A stretch of DNA of 64,000 bases. Source: Alistipes ihumii AP11. GTDB taxonomy: Bacteria > Bacteroidota > Bacteroidia > Bacteroidales > Rikenellaceae. The DNA lies in assembly GCF_025144665.1 (NCBI RefSeq), contig NZ_CP102294.1:310001-374000 (forward strand), read 5' to 3'. Both the position numbers and the translations under genes were made by a program. The notes beneath the pieces were generated by a model. The model did not search any database. It saw only the letters and a list, made by a program, of their open reading frames with translations, and was not told the origin of the DNA. Shown piece by piece: positions 55,385-63,532 of this stretch (position 1 is the stretch's first letter; each line of letters starts with the position of its first letter).

Positions 55385-56188
55385 TCAGGATAGCAGAATC
55401 AAACTGAGGGCCATCACGGCCATGCCGCTCAACAAGCCGTAAATCGCTATATGAGGCTGGCCGTACTCCCGCGCGGCAGGCAGCAGCTCGTCCAGCGAAA
55501 TGAAGACCATGATGCCGGCGACGGCGGCGAACACGCAGTTCAGCAGCACGGGAGACATGAAAGGCATCAGCACGAGGTAGGCTGCCAACGCGCCGACCGG
55601 CTCGGATATTCCCGACAGAAACGAGTACCAGAACGCCTTCTTGCGGCTGCCGGTCGCATAATAGACGGGGACAGAGACGGCGATCCCTTCCGGAATGTTG
55701 TGAATCGCTATGGCGGCGGCGATAGCGAGACCTATCTCGGTCGAATCGACCGAAGCCATAAATGTGGCTATTCCCTCCGGAAAATTGTGAATGCCCACGA
55801 CCAGCGCCGTCAGCAATCCCGTGCGCATCATTCTGTGCCGGGGCGGCGCGGGAGCGTCCATATTTTCCACGCTCTTGAACTCATGCGGGTTCTCGGCCGA
55901 AGGGACGATCCGGTCGATCAGGGCCGACAGCAACATACCTCCGAAAAAAGCGAGCGCACAGACCGACATGCCTCCGCGCACGCCCAGTATCTCCTCCAGC
56001 GAGATCTGGGCACCGTGCAGTATTTCGACGAACGACACGTAGATCATCACCCCGGCCGATACGCCGAGCGAGAAGGAAAGGAATTTCCGGTTCGTATGGT
56101 TCGCGAAAAACGCGATCGCACTGCCGATACCCGTAGCCAGACCGGCCCCGAGCGTCAGCAGGAACGCGTATAGCACAGGCGCTTCCAT
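55385..56188 (-). CDS. zupT: ZIP-family zinc (metal) transporter, ZupT-like
   Basis: A 267-residue uptake transporter with eight helices. The two metal-binding motifs are HNFPEGIATF (helix 4) and HNIPEGIAVSVPV (helix 5), with the E of GISEPVGALAAYL in helix 6. A short cytosolic loop between helices 3 and 4 carries MDAPAPPRHRMM. It usually imports Zn, Fe, Mn or Co. The start codon lies 6 bases after the stop of purE, so both genes share a promoter at 56753; the partnership is not one I know of as conserved. Confidence 0.92.
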   Translation of the reverse strand: MEAPVLYAFLLTLGAGLATGIGSAIAFFANHTNRKFLSFSLGVSAGVMIYVSFVEILHGAQISLEEILGVRGGMSVCALAFFGGMLLSALIDRIVPSAENPHEFKSVENMDAPAPPRHRMMRTGLLTALVVGIHNFPEGIATFMASVDSTEIGLAIAAAIAIHNIPEGIAVSVPVYYATGSRKKAFWYSFLSGISEPVGALAAYLVLMPFMSPVLLNCVFAAVAGIMVFISLDELLPAAREYGQPHIAIYGLLSGMAVMALSLILLS

Positions 56189-56194
56189 CGCGCT

Positions 56195-56707
56195 TTAGTT
56201 CGTCTTGAAAGGCCGGCTGACCTGCGAAAGCTCCTCATTGGCGCGCTCGATCTTCCGGGCGAGGTCCTGTTTGAAGGCGATCAGTTTGCGCATCAGAGCC
56301 TCGTCTCCGGCAGCCAGAATCTGAACGGCCAGAATCGCGGCGTTACGCGCCCCGTCCAGCGCCATGGTCGCCACGGGAATACCCGAGGGCATCTGCAAAA
56401 TCGACAGGATGCTGTCCCAGCCGTCGATCGAGTTGGACGACTTGATCGGCACGCCGATTACGGGAACCGGCGTATGGGCGGCTATCACGCCGGGCAGGTG
56501 GGCCGCTCCGCCGGCTCCGGCGATAATCGCCCGGATACCTCTCCGGTGAGCGTTCTTGGCGAAATCGGCGACCATTTCGGGCACCCGGTGCGCCGACAAG
56601 GCGTTGATCTCGTAGGGAATCTCCATTTCGTCGAGAAAAGCGGCGGCAGCCTCCATGACTTTCATGTCGGAAGTGCTGCCCATGATGATACTGACTTTCG
56701 GTGTCAT
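56195..56707 (-). CDS. purE: N5-carboxyaminoimidazole ribonucleotide mutase
   Basis: A 170-residue class I PurE, which moves the carboxyl group of N5-CAIR to give CAIR in purine synthesis. The signature is intact: IIMGSTSDMKVM, EINALSAHRVPEMVADFA, IIAGAGGAAHLPGVIAAHTPVPVIGVPI and SILQMPSGIPVATMALDGARNAAILAVQIL. The start at 56707 gives the normal length. No purK gene is seen beside it. The hpt gene for purine salvage is divergent and shares the promoter region. Confidence 0.96.
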   Translation of the reverse strand: MTPKVSIIMGSTSDMKVMEAAAAFLDEMEIPYEINALSAHRVPEMVADFAKNAHRRGIRAIIAGAGGAAHLPGVIAAHTPVPVIGVPIKSSNSIDGWDSILSILQMPSGIPVATMALDGARNAAILAVQILAAGDEALMRKLIAFKQDLARKIERANEELSQVSRPFKTN

Positions 56708-56719
56708 TGCGTTATGGCG

Positions 56720-56750
56720 TTTGATTATTCTGCGATTCGTATTACTTTTG
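56720..56750 (+). promoter_or_regulatory. Promoter of hpt (TTTG-N19-TACTTTTG)
   Basis: TTTG at 56720-56723, exactly 19 bases, then TACTTTTG at 56743-56750: a full match to the Bacteroidota primary promoter. The expected start site is near 56757, leaving a leader of about 77 bases. The -7 box abuts the divergent purE promoter. Confidence 0.85.
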
Positions 56751-56752
56751 CG

Positions 56753-56785
56753 CAAAGATAAGGAAGAAACCCGCGAATACCGCAA
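56753..56785 (-). promoter_or_regulatory. Promoter of purE-zupT
   Basis: Minus-strand TTG at 56785-56783, 22 bases, then TATCTTTG at 56760-56753. The start site would be near 56746, inside the divergent hpt -7 box; the two polymerases cannot bind at once. TTTGCGCAAA at the junction is palindromic. Confidence 0.75.
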
Positions 56786-56833
56786 CGGGACGGCGCAAAT
56801 TTTCAGACGATCTTCCCATTAATCCGTTCGCCC

Positions 56834-57376
56834 ATGAAAACGATCCGGCTTCACGACAAAAATTTCAGGCTCGCCATACCCAACGGGCGTATCTGCGATG
56901 CGATCGGCCGGGTCGCCGACCGTATCAATAAGGATTATGCCGGACGAGAGACGCCGCTTTTCGTCGGCGTACTCAACGGTTCGTTCATGTTCATGGCCGA
57001 GCTGATGCAACGCATCACGCTGGACTGCGAAGCGTCTTTCGTCAAAATCGCCTCGTACAGCGGCACCGCTTCGACCGGGAAAGTACATGAATTGATCGGG
57101 CTGAGCACCGATATTCGCGGACGGCACGTCGTCATCGTCGAGGACATCGTCGATACGGGCGCCAGCATCGAGCACACGGTGAACCTGCTCAAGGCGAAGG
57201 CTCCCGCGAGCATCGCCGTCGCCACGCTGCTGTTCAAGCCGGAAGTGTACCGCAAGGAGATCGGGATCGATTACTGTGCGCTGAAAGTTTCCAACCGCTT
57301 CCTGGTCGGGTTCGGGCTCGACTACGATCAGTTGGGACGCAATCTGAAAGATATTTACGAGGCAACCGATGAATAA
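56834..57376 (+). CDS. hpt: Hypoxanthine phosphoribosyltransferase
   Basis: A 180-residue purine salvage enzyme that makes IMP (or GMP) from base and PRPP. It has the PRPP loop VVIVEDIVDTGASIEHTVNLL, the flexible active-site loop with SYSGTASTGKVHELIG, and the base-binding VSNRFLVGFGLDYDQ near the C-terminus. Length is normal. It is divergent from purE, so a switch between new synthesis and salvage is possible. queE overlaps its end by 8 bases. Confidence 0.95.
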   Translation: MKTIRLHDKNFRLAIPNGRICDAIGRVADRINKDYAGRETPLFVGVLNGSFMFMAELMQRITLDCEASFVKIASYSGTASTGKVHELIGLSTDIRGRHVVIVEDIVDTGASIEHTVNLLKAKAPASIAVATLLFKPEVYRKEIGIDYCALKVSNRFLVGFGLDYDQLGRNLKDIYEATDE

Positions 57377-57992
57377 CGATCCGTTTTGCGGGGGCAGGAA
57401 ACTGCCGCTCGTCGAAGATTTCTATACGATACAAGGCGAAGGCTTCCACGCCGGCAAGCCGGCTTATTTCATCCGTTTGGGCGGATGCGACGTGGGATGC
57501 CGCTGGTGCGACGCCAAAATGACGTGGAATCCCCGGCTCTACCCGCCGGTCGAAGTCGATTCGATCGTCGAGAGGGCCTGCAGCTATCCGGCGCAGGCCA
57601 TCGTCATTACGGGAGGGGAGCCCTCGCTCTATCCGCTGGACTATCTGACGGAGCGGCTGACGGAACGGGGTCTCGAAATATTCCTCGAAACCTCGGGTGC
57701 GCACGAACTGACAGGCCGTTTCGACTGGATCTGCCTCTCTCCCAAAAGACAGCAGCCCCCCGTAGACAGTATTTATCCGAGAGCCGACGAACTGAAAGTG
57801 ATCGTCGAAAGCGAGGAAGACTTCCGATGGGCCGAGACCAACGCCGCCCGGGTAGCCGCCGGGTGCAGACTGTACCTGCAACCCGAATGGAGCCGTTACG
57901 ACCGGATCGTCGGGCCGGTCGTCGAATACGCCAAGGCGAATCCCCGATGGAACATCTCCGTACAGGCCCACAAATTCATGCGGATTCCTTGA
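57369..57992 (+). CDS. queE: 7-carboxy-7-deazaguanine synthase
   Basis: A 207-residue radical-SAM enzyme of the queuosine/7-deazaguanine pathway, which contracts carboxytetrahydropterin to CDG. The cluster motif is Cys40-x3-Cys44-x2-Cys47 in GGCDVGCRWCDAK, and the SAM/substrate blocks ITGGEPSLYPL, FLETSGAHEL and LSPKRQQPP are clear. QGEGFHAGKPAYFIRLGG is the family start. It overlaps hpt at its start, and its 3' end overlaps the converging membrane protein by 17 bases. Confidence 0.94.
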   Translation: MNNDPFCGGRKLPLVEDFYTIQGEGFHAGKPAYFIRLGGCDVGCRWCDAKMTWNPRLYPPVEVDSIVERACSYPAQAIVITGGEPSLYPLDYLTERLTERGLEIFLETSGAHELTGRFDWICLSPKRQQPPVDSIYPRADELKVIVESEEDFRWAETNAARVAAGCRLYLQPEWSRYDRIVGPVVEYAKANPRWNISVQAHKFMRIP

Positions 57993-59481
57993 CAGCCGAT
58001 CGCCTGCTGCGCCGCATATCGAGGAAATAATCCGCCAGCGAGGCCGTCAGCGCCAGCGAAGGCAGAAAGACGGGCATCGTGTAACGCCACGCCGTATTGG
58101 GCGAAGCCAGAGCAGAAGCTCCCAGATAGACCACGACGAAAGCCGCCAGCATCAACAGGAGCTGCCTCCTTTTCCGGTCCGCTCTTCCGAGCGATTTCCA
58201 TGCTATCGCCAAACAAGCCAGACTAAGGCCCAGCGCGCTCCAATAAACGTAGTGCATCGCCCTGCGTACCGGATTCAGCGCTGCGAAAACCCGATGAGCG
58301 TGTTCGTAGCGTTCGGCCGTCAGCCCGTAGTAGTCGCGGTACATCGGCTCGTTCTCCAGTGCGAAACGTTCCTCGGTAATATCCATCGGCCGGAACAGAC
58401 TGGCGACCGACGGCCAAAGGAAACGCTCGACATATAACATGGGGTAACGTCGGATCAACTCGCGAGCGTATTCGCCGTACAGCACGCCCAAGGCGACCCA
58501 TGCGTTCGCATAGGGTCGTCCGGTCGTTTTCACCACATGAAACAGGAAATACTTGTAAGGCAACTTGTTATCCCACATGCAAAATGTTTCGAGCATATTC
58601 CGCTCGCTGAACACCGAGTCGGGACAAGTCCGCATGAACGCATGCAGCGTCTGCAAATCCTGCGACGCGAAACTTTCCGGCGTGAGCTCCCGATTGGCTT
58701 CCGGAATCAGCACCGAAGCATTGTTGAGCAGCTGCCACCCGCTGAATGCCGAGAAGGTGTCGACGCCGGTCTGCTGCATGTATGTGCGCTTGGCCGACAT
58801 ATAAAGCAATCCGAAGACCAGCACCGGAAGGGCCATGTACCCCACGCGGGTCCGGACCGAGCCGGACGGCATGGACCAGACGGCCAAAAGCGTGATCGGC
58901 AGATAGAACATGCCGGCATAACGCACCTCGTAGAGCACTGCAAAAACGGACAGATGCCATATCAGCCACATCGGATTCCGGCTGCAGGCGACCCAAAGAG
59001 CCGTCGTAACGAAAAGGACCGTCAGCGTATGAAACAGGCTGTCGCTCATCAGAAAGTTGGTGCAGAACAGCAGCCGGGGCGCCGCGACGGCGAAAAGGCA
59101 AAAGATTCCGAATATCCGCCGGTCGCGTATTTCCAGCAGGTATTTGGCCGAAAACAGCAGCCACAGCGTCGAAAGCGCGTGGATCGCATAGGAAAAGACA
59201 AAAACGAAAGTCAGGCTCGGAGAGATTCCGTGCAGCAGGCCGAGATACTGCGAATAGCCCATCGGACGGTAGACATTGAACGTACCGCTCGCGGCCGAGT
59301 TCACGTAGGACCCCGAGTCGGGAAAAACGAAAGGGGCGGGATAGAGCAGATGCAGAGCAACCCCCAGCGCGAGCAGAACAGCGGCCCATATGCCGAGCTC
59401 GACGCGCTGCGGCTTTTTCTTCATAAAATCGATGAATGCCCGGAAAGTCTTGGTTTCTCCGGTCCGAATCCGTCTTGTCAT
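57976..59481 (-). CDS. Polytopic membrane protein, probable GT-C glycosyltransferase (GtrC-like)
   Basis: A 501-residue protein of about eleven helices. PAPFVFPDSGSYVNSAASGTFNVYRPMGYSQYLGLL, with an Asp in the first periplasmic loop after helix 1, resembles the catalytic loop of GT-C enzymes that use polyprenyl-phosphate sugars. No family name can be given with certainty. It is the last gene of a cassette: its start overlaps the GT2 gene by 4 bases, which in turn overlaps the GtrA-like gene by 4 bases. It probably adds the sugar, flipped by GtrA, to an envelope glycan. Confidence 0.7.
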   Translation of the reverse strand: MTRRIRTGETKTFRAFIDFMKKKPQRVELGIWAAVLLALGVALHLLYPAPFVFPDSGSYVNSAASGTFNVYRPMGYSQYLGLLHGISPSLTFVFVFSYAIHALSTLWLLFSAKYLLEIRDRRIFGIFCLFAVAAPRLLFCTNFLMSDSLFHTLTVLFVTTALWVACSRNPMWLIWHLSVFAVLYEVRYAGMFYLPITLLAVWSMPSGSVRTRVGYMALPVLVFGLLYMSAKRTYMQQTGVDTFSAFSGWQLLNNASVLIPEANRELTPESFASQDLQTLHAFMRTCPDSVFSERNMLETFCMWDNKLPYKYFLFHVVKTTGRPYANAWVALGVLYGEYARELIRRYPMLYVERFLWPSVASLFRPMDITEERFALENEPMYRDYYGLTAERYEHAHRVFAALNPVRRAMHYVYWSALGLSLACLAIAWKSLGRADRKRRQLLLMLAAFVVVYLGASALASPNTAWRYTMPVFLPSLALTASLADYFLDMRRSRRSAVKESA

Positions 59482-60398
59482 GTATTCCGATTTTTCAATT
59501 GACGCTCAAAGGCTGCCCGCTCGTTGTGCGAGATCGTGTCGAGAATCACCCCGCACAGGAAAACCATTACGGAGATGCCGAAAAGCCCGCTGGCCAAAAC
59601 GGCCGACGGCACCTTGTACACGAAATGGAAGCGGACGTATTCGATCACTACCGGCACGCCGACCGCGATCGCGAACAGCGCCAGCAACAGCGCCGCCCAC
59701 GAGAAAAAGGCCAGCGGCCGATAATGACGGTACATGTTGAAAATGCACAACAGCACTTTCGCTCCGTCGCGGAACGTGCTGAGCTTCGAGAAGCTCCCTT
59801 CGGGGCGCTCGGTAAAATCGATCGGCACCTCGACGATCCGCATGTGATGGCTCAGCGCGAAAATGGTCATCTCGGTTTCCAGCTGAAACCCGCCGCTCAA
59901 GGCTGGGAAATTTTTCACGAAGCGGCGGCTGAACGCCCGGTAGCCGGTCATGATGTCGGAGAGCGAGGTCCCGAAGAAGCGGTTTACGGCGGACCGGACC
60001 AGATTGTTCCCCAGCGAATGGAAATTCCGGCGGTTCTCCCGCTCGTACGAACCGTTCGACAGCCGGTCGCCGATCACCATGTCCGCCCGGCCGTCGAGCA
60101 CGGGCTGCAAAACCCGCATCAGTGCCTCGGCCGGATACGTATCGTCTCCGTCCACCATGACATAGGCGTCGGCATCGATGTCGCGAAACATGCTGCGGAC
60201 GACGTTACCTTTGCCTTGGGCGGGTTCGGCGACGACGCGGGCTCCGGCCCCGAGCGCCTCGCGGGTCGTCCCGTCCGTCGAATTGTTGTCGTAGACGTAA
60301 ATTTCCATTTCCGGCAGACAACGGCGGAAATCGGACACGACCTTGGCTACGGTCGCCTCCTCGTTGTAACAGGGAATCAGCAGGCAGATTTTTTTCAT
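59478..60398 (-). CDS. GT2 family glycosyltransferase, polyprenyl-phosphate type (GtrB-like)
   Basis: A 306-residue enzyme that transfers a sugar from a nucleotide donor to polyprenyl phosphate. The GT-A fold shows IPCYNEEATVAKVV, YVYDNNSTDGT, the metal-binding VMVDGDDTYPAEAL (DxD), and DIMTGYRAFSRRFVKNFP with GGFQLETEMTIFA. Two C-terminal helices (AFFSWAALLLALFAIAVGVPVVIEYV and VLASGLFGISVMVFLCGVILDTI) match the GtrB/DPM-type anchor. It lies between the GtrA-like and GT-C genes with overlaps on both sides. Confidence 0.92.
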   Translation of the reverse strand: MKKICLLIPCYNEEATVAKVVSDFRRCLPEMEIYVYDNNSTDGTTREALGAGARVVAEPAQGKGNVVRSMFRDIDADAYVMVDGDDTYPAEALMRVLQPVLDGRADMVIGDRLSNGSYERENRRNFHSLGNNLVRSAVNRFFGTSLSDIMTGYRAFSRRFVKNFPALSGGFQLETEMTIFALSHHMRIVEVPIDFTERPEGSFSKLSTFRDGAKVLLCIFNMYRHYRPLAFFSWAALLLALFAIAVGVPVVIEYVRFHFVYKVPSAVLASGLFGISVMVFLCGVILDTISHNERAAFERQLKNRNT

Positions 60399-60826
60399 TC
60401 GGATATCGGTTTACGGGTATCGGAACCCTCAGACCGCCTTCCCGCCCCGCCGGTCAGCGAATAGCGGACCATCAGGTAGTTGATCGGAACGGCAACCGGC
60501 CAGACGAGCAGGGGAGCCACGTATTCCGAGACTCCGAGCCGGACATACAGATTGAGCAGACCGACGCTCAACAGATAATTGACCGCATGAGCTCCGCAGA
60601 AACGAAGCCCGCGACCGGCGGAAAGTCCGGTTCGGAACGTAAACCGGCTCGAGGCGACGAAATTGAACGCGAGGCTCAGCGCGACGCCTGCGGTAAAGGC
60701 CAGATTATAATTCACGCTCAGGGCCGTCAGCGCATAATAGGTTCCGAAATGAACAACCGTAGCCGTGCCTCCGACCAGCACATGCCGGACGATCGCGTAT
60801 TTTCCTATCCATGTTCCGATCGTCAT
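60395..60826 (-). CDS. GtrA-family small membrane protein
   Basis: A 143-residue four-helix protein of the GtrA family (VLVGGTATVVHFGTYYALTAL, NYNLAFTAGVALSLAFNFVASSRFTFR), thought to flip polyprenyl-linked sugars across the inner membrane. An upstream in-frame ATG at 60862 adds 12 residues and overlaps the ftsB-like gene; 60826 is preferred since the family starts about there. It is the first of the three glycosylation genes. Confidence 0.88.
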   Translation of the reverse strand: MTIGTWIGKYAIVRHVLVGGTATVVHFGTYYALTALSVNYNLAFTAGVALSLAFNFVASSRFTFRTGLSAGRGLRFCGAHAVNYLLSVGLLNLYVRLGVSEYVAPLLVWPVAVPINYLMVRYSLTGGAGRRSEGSDTRKPISE

Positions 60827-60836
60827 CGGTCGAGCG

Positions 60837-61118
60837 TCACTTGAGCAAATAGATCGTTTCATCCTCGCGTTTCATCAGATAGTGTTCCCGCGCGTACTGC
60901 TCCAGAAACCAGTCGTCCTTGAGGTTCTCCAGAATCGTGCTGTCCTCGGTGATCTTATTCTGATAATAGTCCTTTTGCGCCTCCAGCTCGTTGATCTTCT
61001 GCTTGAGACGCCATGCCTCGATCAGGTTGTTCTTGTCGAATACCGTTATCACCAGTATGAACACGGCGATCGTAATCAGCCACAGGCGCCTGTCCTTGAA
61101 GAATTTTCCGAGAATCAT
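60837..61118 (-). CDS. FtsB/DivIC-like septum protein
   Basis: A 93-residue bitopic protein: a cytosolic start, one helix (LWLITIAVFILVITVF), then a coiled coil (NNLIEAWRLKQKINELEAQKDYYQNKITEDSTIL) and the typical FLEQYAREHYLMKREDETIYLL end. These proteins link FtsL and FtsQ in the divisome. It leads the operon with gtrA, the GT2 and the GT-C genes. Confidence 0.9.
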   Translation of the reverse strand: MILGKFFKDRRLWLITIAVFILVITVFDKNNLIEAWRLKQKINELEAQKDYYQNKITEDSTILENLKDDWFLEQYAREHYLMKREDETIYLLK

Positions 61119-61136
61119 CCGAGTCAGCGGTTTTTA

Positions 61137-61144
61137 CAAAAATA
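61137..61144 (-). promoter_or_regulatory. -7 box of the ftsB-like operon
   Basis: Minus-strand TATTTTTG matches TAnnTTTG, about 12 bases of leader before the ATG at 61118. Confidence 0.6.
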
Positions 61145-61163
61145 GCGTTTATGCGACAAAAGC

Positions 61164-61970
61164 CTATTTCCAGAACCTGTAAAAATGATGAACGGGACCG
61201 TGCCCGCACCCGGTCCGATACTCGCGCCCGGCCATGATCGCCCCATGCACATAGTCCTCCGCACGACGGACGGCCTCCGGCAACTCGTGCCCCTGCGCGA
61301 GAAACGACGCGACGGCCGAGGAGAGCGTACAGCCCGTGCCGTGCGTGTTCGGCGTGTCGATCCGCTCGTAGCGGTAACGCTGTTCGACGCCGTCCGCCGT
61401 GTACAGGTATTCGGTCAGTTCGGCTCCTTGCAAATGCCCGGCCTTGAGCAGCACTCCGCGCGCGCCCTTCTCCACGAGCCGGCCGGCAGCACGAGGGAAG
61501 TCGTCTTCGGAGCGAATTTTCAGTCCGGTCAGATACTCAGCTTCCGGAATATTCGGCGTTACGAGAGCCGCCAGCGGGAAAATATGGCGCAATATCGCCT
61601 CGACGGCCGACTCGGCGACCAAGCGATCTCCCGACGTAGCGATCATCACGGGATCCATCACGACATGCCAGACCCCGTACTTCCGGATCAGGCGGGCCGT
61701 CTCGGCGATTATCTCCTCCGAGGGAAGCATCCCCAGTTTCACCGCATCGACCCCTATGTCTTCCAGCACGGCATCGATCTGTCCTGCGACTACGTCTGCC
61801 GGAACGGCATACACTCCGCGTACGCCCTGCGTATTCTGAACCGTCACGGCCGTTATGGCGGTCATGCCGTAGCAGCCGCAGGCCGCGATCGTTTTCAGAT
61901 CGGCCTGAATGCCGGCTCCGCCTCCGCTGTCCGAGCCGGCGACCGAAAGTACCCTTTTGAATCGTTCCAT
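61164..61970 (-). CDS. thiD: Hydroxymethylpyrimidine (phosphate) kinase
   Basis: A 268-residue ribokinase-fold enzyme that phosphorylates HMP and HMP-P in thiamine synthesis. The start SVAGSDSGGGAGIQADLKTIAACGCYGMTAITAVTVQNTQGV and the catalytic NTHGTGCTLSSAVASFLAQG are both complete. The start at 61970 gives the normal length. It follows thiL by 29 bases in one unit. The C-terminus HFYRFWK is normal. Confidence 0.95.
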   Translation of the reverse strand: MERFKRVLSVAGSDSGGGAGIQADLKTIAACGCYGMTAITAVTVQNTQGVRGVYAVPADVVAGQIDAVLEDIGVDAVKLGMLPSEEIIAETARLIRKYGVWHVVMDPVMIATSGDRLVAESAVEAILRHIFPLAALVTPNIPEAEYLTGLKIRSEDDFPRAAGRLVEKGARGVLLKAGHLQGAELTEYLYTADGVEQRYRYERIDTPNTHGTGCTLSSAVASFLAQGHELPEAVRRAEDYVHGAIMAGREYRTGCGHGPVHHFYRFWK

Positions 61971-61999
61971 AGCGCGAATGTACGAATTTGCGGTCGTTT

Positions 62000-62947
62000 T
62001 CAGAAATGGCGGAATCCCTGCCAACGCGGACGGATCGCGCGGCCGTTCTCTTTCCACCGGATACCGCTACCTTCGATTATCCGGCCGATCTCGTAAAGCG
62101 GAGTCCCGAACCTCTGCGCGTACCGCTCGATCAGCGCGTCCGCTTCATCGGGATCGGTCGTCAACAGCAAACGGTAGTCCTCTCCGCCCGTTACGGCCAG
62201 TTCGACCGTCGTACGGGTCGGTATGCGCTCGACGGAAATCTCCGCTCCGGCCCCCGAAGCCTTCAGTATATGTCCCAGATCCGAAGCCAACCCGTCGGAA
62301 AGGTCCATCATCGCTCGGACGGCCCGCTGCTTTCCGAGCCAAACGCCTTCGCGCACGTACGGTTTCGGGTCGAGATGAGCCGCGACGAACTCCGTCCCGG
62401 GCCTGCCTTCCCGAAGATCGGCCAGCCCCTGAGCCGAATCGCCCAGCGTACCCGTGACGAAAATCCGGTCTCCGGGACGAGCCGAAGCGCGGCGTTTGAT
62501 CTCGCTGTCGGGCACGCGCCCGACAGCCGTCACGCTAATCGCGAGCTGCCCCGGCGAAGCGGTCGTGTCTCCTCCGAGCAACGGAACGAAAAACTCGGAC
62601 GACAGGCTGCGATAGCCGTCCAAAAACCGCTCGACCCATTCGACCGCCGTGTCCGGAGGCAAGGCGATCGAAAGAAAAGAAGCCGCCGGAGCGGCCCCCA
62701 TGGCCGCTATATCGCTCAGATTTACGGCAAGGGATTTGCGTCCCAAACGATAGGGATCGGTCGTGCACAGGCGGAAATGCACCTCTTCGATCAGCATGTC
62801 GGTCGTCACGACCAGCGACGTGCCGTCGCCGCAGGGCATCACCGCGCAGTCGTCCCCGATACCCTCGTACCCGGCGGCGGAAACAGAAGCGAATTTTTCC
62901 CGGATCAGGCCGATCAGGCCGAATTCGCCCAATTCGTTCAGTTGCAT
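62000..62947 (-). CDS. thiL: Thiamine-monophosphate kinase
   Basis: A 315-residue enzyme that phosphorylates thiamine monophosphate to the active diphosphate. It opens LNELGEFGLIGLIREKF, has GIGDDCAVM (metal and ATP), TTDMLIEEVHF, NLSDIAAMGAAPAA and the C-terminal MMDLSDGLASDLGHI block. It heads the thiL-thiD unit. The short leader contains no room for a TPP riboswitch; the -7 box is at 62979. Confidence 0.95.
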   Translation of the reverse strand: MQLNELGEFGLIGLIREKFASVSAAGYEGIGDDCAVMPCGDGTSLVVTTDMLIEEVHFRLCTTDPYRLGRKSLAVNLSDIAAMGAAPAASFLSIALPPDTAVEWVERFLDGYRSLSSEFFVPLLGGDTTASPGQLAISVTAVGRVPDSEIKRRASARPGDRIFVTGTLGDSAQGLADLREGRPGTEFVAAHLDPKPYVREGVWLGKQRAVRAMMDLSDGLASDLGHILKASGAGAEISVERIPTRTTVELAVTGGEDYRLLLTTDPDEADALIERYAQRFGTPLYEIGRIIEGSGIRWKENGRAIRPRWQGFRHF

Positions 62948-62978
62948 GGGCCCGTATTTTCAAATGGTTAATTTATCG

Positions 62979-62986
62979 CAAAAATA
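62979..62986 (-). promoter_or_regulatory. -7 box of thiL-thiD
   Basis: Minus-strand TATTTTTG matches TAnnTTTG; the ATG follows after a leader of about 25 bases. Confidence 0.55.
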
Positions 62987-63010
62987 TGCTAATTATTCGA
63001 TTCGCTGATG

Positions 63011-63018
63011 TATTTTTG
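63011..63018 (+). promoter_or_regulatory. -7 box of aroQ
   Basis: TATTTTTG, 45 bases ahead of the ATG at 63064. It is divergent from the thiL promoter, 25 bases apart. Confidence 0.55.
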
Positions 63019-63063
63019 CAATGAATTTCGCAAACGGCTCAGGCCGCCTAAAAAGAAGATCCC

Positions 63064-63480
63064 ATGAAACTGCTGATCATAAACGGTCCCAATCTGAATC
63101 TGCTCGGACAACGCGAAAAAGGCATCTACGGAGAACGGACGTTCGAGTCCTATCTGGAAGAACTGCGCGGACGATTCCCCGGGGTGACGATCGACTGCTA
63201 CCAGTCCAACATCGAAGGCGAGATCGTCGACCGGCTCCACGCCTCGCAGGACGTCTACGACGGAGTCGTGATCAATGCCGGAGCCTATACCCATACCTCG
63301 ATCGCAATCGCCGATGCGATCGGAGGCATCCGCACGCCGGTGGTCGAGGTGCACATTTCCTGTATTCTGGCCCGGGAGGAGTACCGCCACGTCTCGCTGA
63401 TCGCGCCCAAATGCAAGGGGTCGGTCATGGGCTTCGGACTCGACTCGTACCGGCTCGGTCTGCTCAGTTTCATGGAATGA
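63064..63480 (+). CDS. aroQ: Type II 3-dehydroquinate dehydratase
   Basis: A 138-residue shikimate-pathway enzyme of the dodecameric type. IINGPNLNLLGQRE and YGERTFESY hold the flexible loop and catalytic Tyr. The block CYQSNIEGEIVDRLHAS is normal; INAGAYTHTSIAI has the substrate Asn. The His region reads VEVHISCILAREEYRH, with the catalytic His kept and Cys-Ile-Leu where most family members have Asn-Ile/Val-His. The length fits. Confidence 0.95.
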   Translation: MKLLIINGPNLNLLGQREKGIYGERTFESYLEELRGRFPGVTIDCYQSNIEGEIVDRLHASQDVYDGVVINAGAYTHTSIAIADAIGGIRTPVVEVHISCILAREEYRHVSLIAPKCKGSVMGFGLDSYRLGLLSFME

Positions 63481-63532
63481 ACCGTCTCCGGCCGCCGGCG
63501 CGCCCGGAACAGACAAACGGAAATCGAAAGCT

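Noticed and set aside
62948-63063. TPP riboswitch before thiL-thiD
   Set aside because: The leader after the -7 box is only about 25 bases, far too short for a THI element, and no matching conserved core was seen.
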